Positions 17,603 to 25,574 of a DNA stretch of 64,000 nucleotides are shown in pieces. A model generated the notes under the pieces. That model was not told the origin of the DNA, did not search any database, and saw only the letters and a list, made by a program, of their open reading frames with translations. The DNA comes from VAZQ01 sp036498625 (GTDB lineage: Bacteria > Pseudomonadota > Alphaproteobacteria > Rhizobiales > Xanthobacteraceae), in contig DASYFD010000034.1 of the NCBI GenBank assembly GCA_036498625.1, forward strand, positions 1 through 64,000, read 5' to 3'. The position numbers and the translations under genes were made by a program. Each line of letters begins with the position of its first letter. Position 1 is the stretch's first letter.

Positions 17603-18832
17603 ATGACCCTCGAAGATCGGCGCGTTCTGATCGCGGGCGGCGGACCGGTCGGGCTGTTGTGCGCCTGGCTGCTGGCGCGGCGCGGCGTGCCGGTGCGGCT
17701 GTTCGAGGAGAACGACGGTCCGCAGGCCGATCCGCGCGCCGCCACCACCCATCCGGCGACCCTCGAGCTATTGAGCGAGGACGGGCTGGCGCAGGACATG
17801 GCGCGCGTCGGCCTGGTGGCGCCGATCTTCCAGTTCTGGGACCGGCCGAGCGGCCAATTGGTGGCGCAGTTCGATCACGCGGTGCTCAAGGACGACACCC
17901 GCTATCCGTATGTGGTGCAATGCGAGCAGTTCAAGACCGCCGGGCTCATCCTCGAGCGGCTGCAGCAATTTCCCGATGTGGAGATCCTGTTCGGCCACGC
18001 CGCGGTCGACCTGCGGCAGGACGCAGGCGGCGTCAGCCTCGACACCCGCGGCCCGGCCGGCACCGCGACCCATCGCGGCGCCTATCTGATCGGCGCCGAC
18101 GGCGGCCGCAGCACGGTGCGCAAGCAATGCGGCATCGCGTTCGAGGGCTTCACCTGGCCGGAGCGGTTCGTGGTGCTCACCACGCCGTACGATTTCGAGG
18201 CGCAGCGCGGCTACTGCTACCGCAGCTATTTCGCCGACCCGGGCGCCTGGTGCAATTGCTTCAAGGTTTCGGCCGACGGCCCGCCCGGCCTGTGGCGCAC
18301 CGTGTTTCCGACCGAGCCGGCCGAGACCGACGCCGAGGTGCTGGGCGAGGCCGGCGTGCAGGCGCGGCTCAACAAGTTCTTTCCCGCCCCGCTCCCCTAC
18401 GAGGTCGTGCACCGCAATCTCTATGTCACCCACCAGCGGGTGGCGGCGAGCTTTCGCCATGGCCGGGTGCTGCTGGCGGGCGATGCCGCCCATGTGAACA
18501 ATCCGATCGGCGGCATGGGGCTCAATGGCGGCATCCAGGATGCGGTCAATCTCGTCGACAAGCTTGCCCGCATTCTCACGGGCGGCGAGCCCGAACGCCT
18601 GCTCGATCTCTACGACCGGCAGCGCCGCACCGTGGCGATCGAGTTCGTGCAGGAGCAGTCGATTGCCAACAAGAAGCGCCTGGAGGCCGCCGATCCGGAG
18701 CAGCGGCAGCGCAATCTCGACGAATTGCGCCGGATCGCCGCCGACCCGGCGCGCGCGCGCCAATTCCTGTTGCGCAGCGCGATGATCGAAAGCCAGCGCC
18801 GCGCCGACAGCATCGCGCTGGAGGATGCCTGA
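17603..18832 (+). CDS. FAD-dependent aromatic monooxygenase (PheA/TfdB family)
   Basis: A 409-residue flavoprotein hydroxylase. The Rossmann motif GGGPVG is near residue 12, the DG motif is in LIGADGGRSTVRKQ, and the second FAD motif LAGDAAHVNNPIGGMGLNGG is near 290. These enzymes use NAD(P)H and O2 to hydroxylate aromatic rings, sometimes decarboxylating. Its stop overlaps the start of the UbiD-type gene (TGATG), so the two act on the same pathway with high probability. It lacks the C-terminal thioredoxin-like domain of phenol hydroxylases, which fits the shorter class. The substrate is not determinable from sequence. Confidence 0.9.
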   Translation: MTLEDRRVLIAGGGPVGLLCAWLLARRGVPVRLFEENDGPQADPRAATTHPATLELLSEDGLAQDMARVGLVAPIFQFWDRPSGQLVAQFDHAVLKDDTRYPYVVQCEQFKTAGLILERLQQFPDVEILFGHAAVDLRQDAGGVSLDTRGPAGTATHRGAYLIGADGGRSTVRKQCGIAFEGFTWPERFVVLTTPYDFEAQRGYCYRSYFADPGAWCNCFKVSADGPPGLWRTVFPTEPAETDAEVLGEAGVQARLNKFFPAPLPYEVVHRNLYVTHQRVAASFRHGRVLLAGDAAHVNNPIGGMGLNGGIQDAVNLVDKLARILTGGEPERLLDLYDRQRRTVAIEFVQEQSIANKKRLEAADPEQRQRNLDELRRIAADPARARQFLLRSAMIESQRRADSIALEDA

Positions 18833-20493
18833 TGCGCAGCCCGCGCGATCCGCTCGCGCTCTATCGCGACGGCGCCCCGTCGCACCCGCGCAGCTATGCG
18901 GACCTGCACCAGCACGTGCTGGCGCTGGCGCGGGCCGGTCTCCTGCATGTGATCGACGAGCCGATCAACAAGGACACGCTGATGCACCCGCTGGTGCGCT
19001 GGCAATACCGCGGCGGCATTCCGGAAGGCGAGCGCAAGGCGTTCCTGTTCACCCAGCCGACCGATTCCAAGGGCCGCCGTTACGACATGTCGGTGCTGGT
19101 CGCCGGCCTCGCGGCCAGCCGCGATGTCTATCGGATGGGCTTCGGCAAGCCGCTCGAGGAGATCGGCGCGACCTGGATCCAGGCGATCGCCAATCCGCTG
19201 GCGCCGCAGCTGGTGGCGGACGCGCCTTGCCAGGAGGTGGTGACGATCGGGGACGAGCTCGAGCAGGACGGCCGCGCGCTCGACGGGCTGCCGGTGCCCA
19301 TATCGACACCGGGCTTCGACAACGCGCCTTATCTTTCCGCCGGCCATTACATCACCAGGGATCCGGACAGCGGGATCCAGAATCTCGGCAACTATCGCGG
19401 GCAGATCAAGGCGCGGCGGCGGCTCGGCATGAACCCTTCCGTCGAGCTGCGCGCCGGCATTTATGCCCATTGGGAGAAATGCCGGGCGCGCGGCGTGCCG
19501 CTGCCCTGCGCGGTGGTGGTCGGGTGCCCGCCGGTCATCTCCTACGCATCGGTGCAGAAAATGCCCGAGAGCCTCGACGAGATCTGGGTGGCGGGCGCGC
19601 TCGCCGGAGGTCCGATCAACGTGGTGCGGGCCAAGACGGTCGATCTTCTGGTGCCGGCCGAGGCCGAGATCGTGATCGAGGGCTTGATCGATACGCAGCT
19701 CCTGGAGCCCGAGGCGCCGTTCGGCGAATCGCACGGCTACGTCAATCTGCAGGAATACAACGCCTTCATGGAGGTGACGGCGATCACCCGCCGGCGGCAC
19801 CCGATCCTGACCTCCTTCATCAGCCAGGTGGCCCCGAGCGAATCGAGCGTCATCCGCAAGGTCGCGATGGAGCCGGTCTACCTGCATCACCTGAAAAGCA
19901 ACCTTTCCATCCGCGGCGTCACCCGGGTGGCGATGCACGAGCCTCTGACCAGCCTCTATGCGGTAATCGCCATCCAGTTCGAGCGCGGCGCGGCAGAGAC
20001 GGAGGTCTGGCGCGCGCTCCACGGCGCGTCTGCGCTGCACCGGTTCGCCGGCAAATGGATCATCGCGGTCGACCAGGACATCGATCCAGAAAACGCCGAC
20101 GCGTTGTTCTGGGCCATGTCCTACCGCTGCCAGCCGCAGCACGATCTTAAGGTGCTGCCGCACAAGGATCCGGGCCATGGTCCGCGCGGCCCCCTCGACG
20201 GCGGCGAGACCGCCGCGGTGCTGATCAACGCCATGCTCAAGGGCACCTACGCGCCGGTGGCATTACCCAAGCGCGCCTTCATGGAAGAGGCGCGCGCGAT
20301 CTGGGAACGGCTCGGGCTGCCGCCGCTGACCCCGCAAACACCCTGGCACGGATACGATCTCGGCCATTGGCCGGCGGAGCTGGAGCGCCAAGCCGCGTTA
20401 GCGGTGCGCAGCGACTACTTCGCGCTCGGCGACGAGCTTACGCAACAGCGCCGCGGCGATGTCGCCATGAATGCGCCGGTCAAGCACGAGTAG
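18832..20493 (+). CDS. UbiD family prenylated-FMN decarboxylase
   Basis: A 553-residue protein of the UbiD superfamily, which reversibly decarboxylates aromatic or unsaturated acids with prenylated FMN. Recognisable parts are the NLGNYRGQIKARRRLGMN cofactor-binding segment and PFGESHGY carrying the catalytic Glu. It is somewhat longer than E. coli UbiD. No ubiX (prenyl-FMN synthase) is in the window, so that must be supplied elsewhere. Coupled to the FAD monooxygenase gene by a one-base overlap, it is probably a catabolic decarboxylase rather than the ubiquinone enzyme. Confidence 0.92.
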   Translation: MRSPRDPLALYRDGAPSHPRSYADLHQHVLALARAGLLHVIDEPINKDTLMHPLVRWQYRGGIPEGERKAFLFTQPTDSKGRRYDMSVLVAGLAASRDVYRMGFGKPLEEIGATWIQAIANPLAPQLVADAPCQEVVTIGDELEQDGRALDGLPVPISTPGFDNAPYLSAGHYITRDPDSGIQNLGNYRGQIKARRRLGMNPSVELRAGIYAHWEKCRARGVPLPCAVVVGCPPVISYASVQKMPESLDEIWVAGALAGGPINVVRAKTVDLLVPAEAEIVIEGLIDTQLLEPEAPFGESHGYVNLQEYNAFMEVTAITRRRHPILTSFISQVAPSESSVIRKVAMEPVYLHHLKSNLSIRGVTRVAMHEPLTSLYAVIAIQFERGAAETEVWRALHGASALHRFAGKWIIAVDQDIDPENADALFWAMSYRCQPQHDLKVLPHKDPGHGPRGPLDGGETAAVLINAMLKGTYAPVALPKRAFMEEARAIWERLGLPPLTPQTPWHGYDLGHWPAELERQAALAVRSDYFALGDELTQQRRGDVAMNAPVKHE

Positions 20494-20496
20494 TCG

Positions 20497-20599
20497 TTAG
20501 CCCGGATGGAGCCATCAGGGCGTTTACGCCCGTCTTCGCGGGCTATGGCGCAATCCGGGAACGCCGCCCCCGCATTGCGCTTCGCTCCATGCGGGCTAC
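20497..20599. repeat. Dispersed palindromic repeat copy
   Basis: The ends TTAGCCCGGATGGAGC (20497-20512) and GCTCCATGCGGGCTAC (20584-20599) are inverted near-complements. The internal core (20516-20548) carries GGGCGTTTACGCCC and CTTCGCGGGCTAT, as in the 16.1 kb element. It occupies the gap after the UbiD-type gene. Confidence 0.8.
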
Positions 20600-20635
20600 G
20601 GGCCACAGGCGCGACCAGAAAAGGGCTGTCGTACC

Positions 20636-21550
20636 ATGAAGCTCGCCGTGCCCGACATGATCTCCAACTCGTATTTCCCCGCCATCGCGGCCATCGAGCT
20701 CGGCTGCTTCGCGCAGGAGGGGCTCGATGTCGAGCTCGAGCTGATCTTCCCGGTCGACAAGGCCTATGCGGCGCTGCGCGACGGTGCCGTCGATCTGGTC
20801 GGCGGCTCGGCGCATTCGGCGCTCGCGGCTTTTCCGCAATGGCAAGGCGTCAAGCTCCTCTGCGCGCAGGCGCAGGGCATGTATTGGTTCCTGGTGATGC
20901 ACAAGGATTTCGGCGCCCGGCGCGGCGACGTCGGCAGCGTCAAGGGCGCCCGCATCGGGGCAGCCCCCTGGGTCGAGATGGGGCTGCGCGGCTTGTTGCT
21001 CGCGGCCGGCATCGATCCGGCGCGCGACGGCGTCACCATCGCGCCGGTGCCGGGCGCGCAGGGCGCCGGCATGAATTTCGGCGTGACGGCGGCGCAGGCG
21101 CTGGCGGAGCGCAAGATCGATGGATTCTGGGCGAACGGCATGGGGGCGGAGGTCGCGGTGCGCCAGGGCGTCGGATCGGTCGTGCTCGACGTGAGGCGCG
21201 GCGACGGTCCGAAGGCTTGCTTCAACTACACGATGGCCTCGCTCGCCGCCGCCGATCGGCTGGTCGAAGCCGCGCCGCAAACCGCAGCCGCTGCGATCCG
21301 GGCCATCGCCAAGACCCATGCGGCGCTGAAGAACGACCTCGCGCTCGCCACCGCGATCGGCCGCAAGTTGTTCCCGCCCGCGCAGGCCGAGCTGATCGCC
21401 GAGCTCATCGCCCGCGACCTGCCCTATTACGACACGGCGATCTCCGAAACCTTCGTGGCCGGAATGAACGCGTTTGCACGCGATCGCGGAATTCTGTGGG
21501 GCGATGTGCCCTACCGGCAGATCGTCTGCCCGCAACTCAACGCTACTTGA
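20636..21550 (+). CDS. NMT1-type substrate-binding protein without signal peptide
   Basis: A 304-residue protein with the periplasmic-binding fold of the ABC NMT1/SsuA class (SNSYFPAIAAIELGCFAQEGL, KAYAALRDGAVDLVGGSAHS). It begins directly at the first beta strand, MKLAVPDM, with no hydrophobic leader, so it should be cytoplasmic unless the true start lies upstream; no in-frame leader is evident. Signal-less members of this fold include THI5-type pyrimidine synthases and some sensors. It follows the UbiD-type gene after a repeat and overlaps the convergent GlcG-like gene by 8 bases. Confidence 0.82.
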   Translation: MKLAVPDMISNSYFPAIAAIELGCFAQEGLDVELELIFPVDKAYAALRDGAVDLVGGSAHSALAAFPQWQGVKLLCAQAQGMYWFLVMHKDFGARRGDVGSVKGARIGAAPWVEMGLRGLLLAAGIDPARDGVTIAPVPGAQGAGMNFGVTAAQALAERKIDGFWANGMGAEVAVRQGVGSVVLDVRRGDGPKACFNYTMASLAAADRLVEAAPQTAAAAIRAIAKTHAALKNDLALATAIGRKLFPPAQAELIAELIARDLPYYDTAISETFVAGMNAFARDRGILWGDVPYRQIVCPQLNAT

Positions 21551-22031
21551 GCTGATCCGCGACGCTGGCGAGGCCGGCGGTGGCGCAGATCTCGTCCTGC
21601 TCGGTGGTCGAACCGCTCACCCCGACGGCGCCGATGGTTTCGTCGCCGACCTTGATCGGAACGCCACCGCTCAACGGCACCACCTTCGCCATGCTGCGCT
21701 GGCCGGCGGTGCGGCTGCCGGGCTCGGTCGCCTTCGCCCATTCGGCCGAGGTCCGGCGCGAGGTCAGCGCCGTATAGGCCTTGCGCTGCGCCAGCTCGAC
21801 ATGGTGGGGGCTCGCGTTATCGGCCACCAGGAGGGCGCGCAACTGGCCCTGGCGATCCACCACCGCGACCGTGAGGCCGCCGCCGTTCTGCTCGCACTTG
21901 GCGACCGCGGCCGCCACCATGGCCAAGGCCATATGCGAGCCGACGTCGCGGTGGCTGATGACCTGCGCGGTAGCGGCGGATGCCGCGAGCACCCCCGCAA
22001 GCGCGATCGCGGAAACCAACCTTGCCGCCAT
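21543..22031 (-). CDS. Secreted GlcG/HbpS-like haem-binding domain protein
   Basis: A 162-residue exported protein: a signal peptide ending near ASAATA, then a single GlcG/HbpS domain (LTVAVVDRQGQLRALLVADNAS, RKAYTALTSRRTSAEW, GGVPIKVGDETIGAVGVSG). Domains of this family bind haem or small ligands and often accompany alcohol or aldehyde oxidation genes. GAGGGA precedes the ATG. It is the last gene of a compact five-gene membrane operon, 34 bases after the 162-residue membrane protein, so a periplasmic accessory role there is likely. Confidence 0.87.
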   Translation of the reverse strand: MAARLVSAIALAGVLAASAATAQVISHRDVGSHMALAMVAAAVAKCEQNGGGLTVAVVDRQGQLRALLVADNASPHHVELAQRKAYTALTSRRTSAEWAKATEPGSRTAGQRSMAKVVPLSGGVPIKVGDETIGAVGVSGSTTEQDEICATAGLASVADQLK

Positions 22032-22065
22032 GAAGCGTCCCTCGAGGAAGCGCAACGCGCTTGCG

Positions 22066-22554
22066 TCAGCGCAGATACAACGATCCGAGATACGCGGTCA
22101 GTCGTCCCCCGATGGTAACGGCGGCCCACAACAGGCAGGCAAGGGCCGCGAGCTTGACGCCGCGCGAGGTGACGGTCCCGGCCGCCTGCCAATTCGCGAC
22201 CTCCCGCCTGTAGGTGACATGGAAATACCACATCGCGATCGAGGCGATGATGACAAGGGTGAACTTGGTATCGAACATGACGTCGCCCAGATATTGCGCC
22301 GGCTTCGTCACCCACAGGGTAAATCCGCTGATGGCCTGGAACACGACCGCAATCCAGATAAGCGGGATCAGCTTGCCCAGCGACGTGTAGGGAATGCTTG
22401 GGAACGCCCCCAAGAGGCGCAGCCCGATGATGAACATGAGACCGACCACCGTCGCCATCCCGATGGCGTGGACTGTCAGCGCGAGCGGCCAGCCCCACGA
22501 TTCGTCGACCCACATTGCGAACGGAGAACCCGCCAGCCATTCGAGCACGTTCAT
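22066..22554 (-). CDS. Four-helix membrane protein, DUF6644-like
   Basis: A 162-residue inner-membrane protein with about four helices. The motif VHAIGMATVVGLMFIIGLRLLG resembles the conserved His-containing first helix of DUF6644 proteins. Its C-terminal helix (CLLWAAVTIGGRLTAYL) closely resembles the C-terminal end of the 464-residue protein encoded upstream (LLSWTGVIIGGRLLPYV), so the two are paralogous there. A strong GAGGGAGA site lies directly before the ATG. Function unknown; the conserved His may bind haem. Confidence 0.8.
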   Translation of the reverse strand: MNVLEWLAGSPFAMWVDESWGWPLALTVHAIGMATVVGLMFIIGLRLLGAFPSIPYTSLGKLIPLIWIAVVFQAISGFTLWVTKPAQYLGDVMFDTKFTLVIIASIAMWYFHVTYRREVANWQAAGTVTSRGVKLAALACLLWAAVTIGGRLTAYLGSLYLR

Positions 22555-22590
22555 TCTCCCTCGATCGTTACGTCCGTCAGGGACGAGAGG

Positions 22591-22704
22591 TTAGGGCGCA
22601 CTGCGGTCCAGCGACCGGTTCAGGGCATATGTTCCGAACAGGACCAGACCGATGGCACAGGCCACGACCCCGATGACCATCAAGATGACGTCGATGTTCG
22701 CCAT
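22591..22704 (-). CDS. 37-aa single-helix membrane protein
   Basis: A short ORF reading MANIDVILMVIGVVACAIG... then LVLFGTYALNRSLDRSAP, i.e. one transmembrane helix with a short polar tail. GGAGG lies 7 bases before the ATG, an excellent ribosome site. It is placed 15 bases after the stop of the 464-residue membrane protein and 36 bases before the 162-residue one. Size, topology and position suggest a small subunit stabilising the membrane complex. Confidence 0.7.
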   Translation of the reverse strand: MANIDVILMVIGVVACAIGLVLFGTYALNRSLDRSAP

Positions 22705-22719
22705 GGGCGATCCTCCGCA

Positions 22720-24114
22720 TTAGACGTAGGGCAAGAGCCGGCCGCCGATGATCACCCCGGTCCAGGACAGCAGCACCAGGGCGGCGACCCACTTGGCGCT
22801 CATCGGCGCATCCTCTCCGGCCTTGACCTCCCAAAGCCGTTCCGACACCGAGAAATACAGGACCGCGATGGCCCCGATGGTGATGAAGATGACCTTCGGC
22901 ACGAACGTGATCTCGTTCAGGTAGCGCGACGAATCGGCCTGCAGAATCAGCATGCCGCTGAAGACGTTGGTCACCACCCCGAACACGCCGAGCGGAAGTA
23001 TCCGGTGCACGGCGGAGAACGATATGGTTTTCCAGAAGCCGAGCACGCGCAGCGAGACGGCGAGTGCGGTGCCGAATATCAGCGCAAATCCGAAGAAGTG
23101 CACGGTCTGCCACGGCACGAACCACAGCACCTGGTTGATCTCATGCTCCACCATGGGGCTCAGGCCGAGCGCCGGATCCGTCGGCAGCACATCGCCCGCC
23201 ACGCGGATCTCGGGGTGATTGATCTGCCCACCGCGGTGCCCGGTCTCGCCCAGGATGCCGAGCGTGATCACCGCGAAGGCCAGCACCACATAGAGGGCGC
23301 CGTTGGAGAAGCGTCCCAGATGCCGGAACCGCCACAGCTGAATCCAGGCGGTGACGCCGGTAAACGCCAGGCCGAACAGCGAGTACAAGGCAAAATCGCG
23401 GTGCGCATTGATCACCGCCTTGGAAATCCCGGTCACCGGTGGATCGGTCAGCGCCCACATCGAGGCGTTGCCGGTCACAAACGTCGGCACCCCCAGGACG
23501 GCGCATATCACGAACAGCACCAGGCTGCTGCGCTTCATGACCACGTTGTCCAGCGCGAGCGCCGCAATGTAGAAGACGAGCGCAAACACGAATCCGACGG
23601 TCGGCAGATGATTGAGGATGATGTGGACATGCGACCAGATCTGCGGGGTCTTCTGCGTCGCCAGCCGGATCTCGGTGTGATTGATCTCCCAGCCCAGCTC
23701 TCCCACCACCGCCATGAGGCCGAGGGTGACGATGGCGAGACCCAGGACCAGATGCAGCGCATTGTCGGAGAGCCGTCCGGCGCCGCGAAAGCGCCACAGC
23801 GAAATCCAGGCCGCCAGTCCGGTCAGCCCCAGGAGCGCCAGCGCCGCCACGCCCCAACCCTGGTGGGCGCTCACCATGTCCTCCGAGAACTTGGGATTCT
23901 GGGCCAACGCCTCCATCGAGCCATCGCCGCTGAGATAGGTCGGGATGGCCAGGAGGCCGAGGACGCCGAAGGCGACCAGGCTGGTTCGCTTCAACGTCTC
24001 GTTATTGGTGAAGAACGCGGTGGCGTAAAAACCGAGCGCGAATATGAGCCCGACCGACGGGAACACGCTCACCAGAATGTGGAGATGCGACCAAGACTGC
24101 GGTATCAGATGCAT
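22720..24114 (-). CDS. Large multispanning membrane protein with internal duplication
   Basis: A 464-residue protein with about 12 helices. Residues 5-150 and 157-304 are two copies of one unit: each begins SH(L/V)HI, continues with a helix block, a GDGSM/GNASM turn, a (H)QGW/HRDF helix, W(I)SLWRFR or WIQLWRFR, and ends INH(T/P)EIR. Residues about 325-464 form a third part related to the neighbouring 162-residue protein. The repeated histidines at equivalent helix positions suggest haem b or metal ligands. No function is known to me. It forms a tight operon with two small ORFs, the 162-residue protein and the GlcG-like protein. Confidence 0.83.
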   Translation of the reverse strand: MHLIPQSWSHLHILVSVFPSVGLIFALGFYATAFFTNNETLKRTSLVAFGVLGLLAIPTYLSGDGSMEALAQNPKFSEDMVSAHQGWGVAALALLGLTGLAAWISLWRFRGAGRLSDNALHLVLGLAIVTLGLMAVVGELGWEINHTEIRLATQKTPQIWSHVHIILNHLPTVGFVFALVFYIAALALDNVVMKRSSLVLFVICAVLGVPTFVTGNASMWALTDPPVTGISKAVINAHRDFALYSLFGLAFTGVTAWIQLWRFRHLGRFSNGALYVVLAFAVITLGILGETGHRGGQINHPEIRVAGDVLPTDPALGLSPMVEHEINQVLWFVPWQTVHFFGFALIFGTALAVSLRVLGFWKTISFSAVHRILPLGVFGVVTNVFSGMLILQADSSRYLNEITFVPKVIFITIGAIAVLYFSVSERLWEVKAGEDAPMSAKWVAALVLLSWTGVIIGGRLLPYV

Positions 24115-24160
24115 GTATGCCCCCCGGCATTATTGCGGATATCAACTCGGTTTCGGCGCG

Positions 24161-24325
24161 TCAACGGGATAGATTCTGGAGCGCGCATGCCTGCGCCTTG
24201 AGCTTTGTCGAAGCCCGCGACCTGGCCGCCAACTCCGTGCTGCGGGGCTTGAGCGCCGTGCGGCCGACCAGTCGAAGCGTGCGCCCCATCACGACGCAGG
24301 CGAGCCCCTCGGCGAATTCAAGCAT
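24161..24325 (-). CDS. Possible 54-aa basic protein
   Basis: The ORF begins MLEFAEGLACVVMGRTLRLV and continues with a basic, alanine-rich tail. GGGGGAGTGGGA precedes the ATG, a plausible ribosome site. The stop is 46 bases before the 464-residue membrane protein on the same strand, which would make it the first gene of that operon. The composition is also compatible with random GC-rich coding. No family recognised. Confidence 0.4.
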   Translation of the reverse strand: MLEFAEGLACVVMGRTLRLVGRTALKPRSTELAARSRASTKLKAQACALQNLSR

Positions 24326-24394
24326 TCCCACTCCCCCTGGCGCATCGTTTTCTTCTATGGAGCGACCTTGAGGCCGCCGCTCCTTGACGCCACG

Positions 24395-24440
24395 TTAGAG
24401 CATTTTCTGGAAATGTGAAGTGCGGTTGTTCCGGCAAAAA
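24395..24440. repeat. Degenerate TAGAGCATTT-type dispersed repeat
   Basis: It reads TTAGAGCATTTTCTGGAAAT and continues with degraded GTGAAGTGCGG..GTTCCGG. A better copy is at 56.1 kb in the opposite orientation. The consensus (TAGAGCATTTTCC..GAAAAGTGGAA.CCGGTTTTCCG) is a well-known intergenic repeat of rhizobial genomes. Confidence 0.6.
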
Positions 24441-24628
24441 GGGGCGGAATAAAATTCGCGTATTGTTCGGTGCGCGGGCCGCGACGCGATGGCGGCTTTC
24501 AGGCGCGGCCGGCCAATCAGACCCCGTGCGCCCGTATGGCCTATTCCGGTTGCTGATCGAACACCTCAAATCCGGCAGTGGCTGGGTGTCTCTGCACAGA
24601 GATTTGACTGTTTCAGCCGCATGATGAA

Positions 24629-24649
24629 AGCGCGGGCAATGCCCGCGCT
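24629..24649 (-). terminator. Hairpin downstream of the secreted-protein tandem array
   Basis: AGCGCGGGC and GCCCGCGCT form a perfect 9-bp stem with loop AAT. On the - strand it lies 43 bases after the last gene of the array and is followed by TTTCATC, a weak U-run. It is probably a terminator or 3' mRNA stabiliser. Confidence 0.5.
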
Positions 24650-24692
24650 CCTGAGACTCTCGAAGAACGAACCAGGGCCGCAGGCGCGGCGC

Positions 24693-25523
24693 CTATTTCT
24701 TGGGCTGATTGAAATATTTCAGGTCCGGCGCCGGCTGGCCCGGCCGCGTGGGCGACAGATAGCCCTGATCGCTGATGACGTAGTTCTCCTTGCCGAGCAT
24801 GACCTGATGATTGTCCTCGGAGCAAACGAACTCCGACCAGACCGGGTTGGGCTCCCGGTAGTAGCTCCTGGTCACGGTCCACGGACGGGTCAAGGCGTGA
24901 TCGATGGTGGTGACCTCGTCGTGCAGGAGGTTGAGATCGTTCTTGTCCAGATAGATCCGCTCCTTGACCACGGTCTCGTTGTCCTCGTGCATCGGCAGGC
25001 CGCTCGCATCGAAAGTGCGGGGGCCCTTGAGGCCGCGAGTCTCGACCTCGAGCGCGTTGTAGTGGCCGTCCTTCTCATCGACCCATTGGCCGATCGAATA
25101 GCCCGCATAGGACGGCTCGATCTCCGCCGGCCACTTGCGGCCGTCGGTGAATATCCGGCGGAATTCGCTCATATAGGTGATCATCAGGTAGGTGGTGTCC
25201 GGCATCACGATGATCTCCATCGGCTCGTACATCACCATGGTGCGCGGCATGCCGGGCGGCAGGCAGGTGGTCGGATCCTTGATGCCGCCCGCGTGGCGCG
25301 CGAGCGCGGCCTGATAGATCGTCTGATATTGCGGGGTCAAAGGCGCCTGCTGCCCGGCGCCGGCCGGCTTGCCGGGATCCCAGGCCGCGTCCGCGCCGGC
25401 GCCGATGCCGACCCATTGGCCCTTCAGGTTCGGGTATTTCGCCGCGTCATCGGCGCGGGCGCCGGCGCCGGCCAGGAGCGCTGTCGCCAGCGCCATGGTG
25501 GTGATCGTGTTTCGAAGCAGCAT
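24693..25523 (-). CDS. Secreted YPDLKG-family protein, copy A
   Basis: A 276-residue exported protein with a Sec signal (MLLRNTITTMALATALLAG). Family landmarks, shared with copies C, D and E, are YPNLKGQW, GQQAPLTPQYQ, CLPPGMPRTM, RRIFTDGRKWP, GYSIGQW, VETRGLKGPR, TTIDHALTRPWTV and a C-terminal CSEDNH. These blocks resemble a widespread family of uncharacterised secreted proteins with CLPPG-PR and RRI-DGR motifs. The two cysteines (CLPPG, CSEDN) could pair. GGAGG precedes the ATG. It is the last member of a tandem array; function unknown. Confidence 0.85.
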   Translation of the reverse strand: MLLRNTITTMALATALLAGAGARADDAAKYPNLKGQWVGIGAGADAAWDPGKPAGAGQQAPLTPQYQTIYQAALARHAGGIKDPTTCLPPGMPRTMVMYEPMEIIVMPDTTYLMITYMSEFRRIFTDGRKWPAEIEPSYAGYSIGQWVDEKDGHYNALEVETRGLKGPRTFDASGLPMHEDNETVVKERIYLDKNDLNLLHDEVTTIDHALTRPWTVTRSYYREPNPVWSEFVCSEDNHQVMLGKENYVISDQGYLSPTRPGQPAPDLKYFNQPKK

Positions 25524-25574
25524 GGTGGTTCCTCCGTGATGACGCTGAGGCAGGCGATGGCCGCTGCCTGTTCC

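Larger units (their letters stand above)
24326..24692. other. Intergenic spacer with repeat remnant and terminator-like hairpin
   Basis: This 367-base gap separates the membrane operon from the tandem secreted-protein genes. It holds a degenerate Hyphomicrobiales repeat and a perfect 9-bp hairpin, listed separately. The promoter of the membrane operon should lie here, but I cannot point to it with confidence. Confidence 0.6.

Noticed and set aside
21781..24201. 806-codon open frame on + through the membrane operon
   Set aside because: It is the antisense of hydrophobic genes with good ribosome sites; the product is a polar, His/Asp/Gln-rich shadow.
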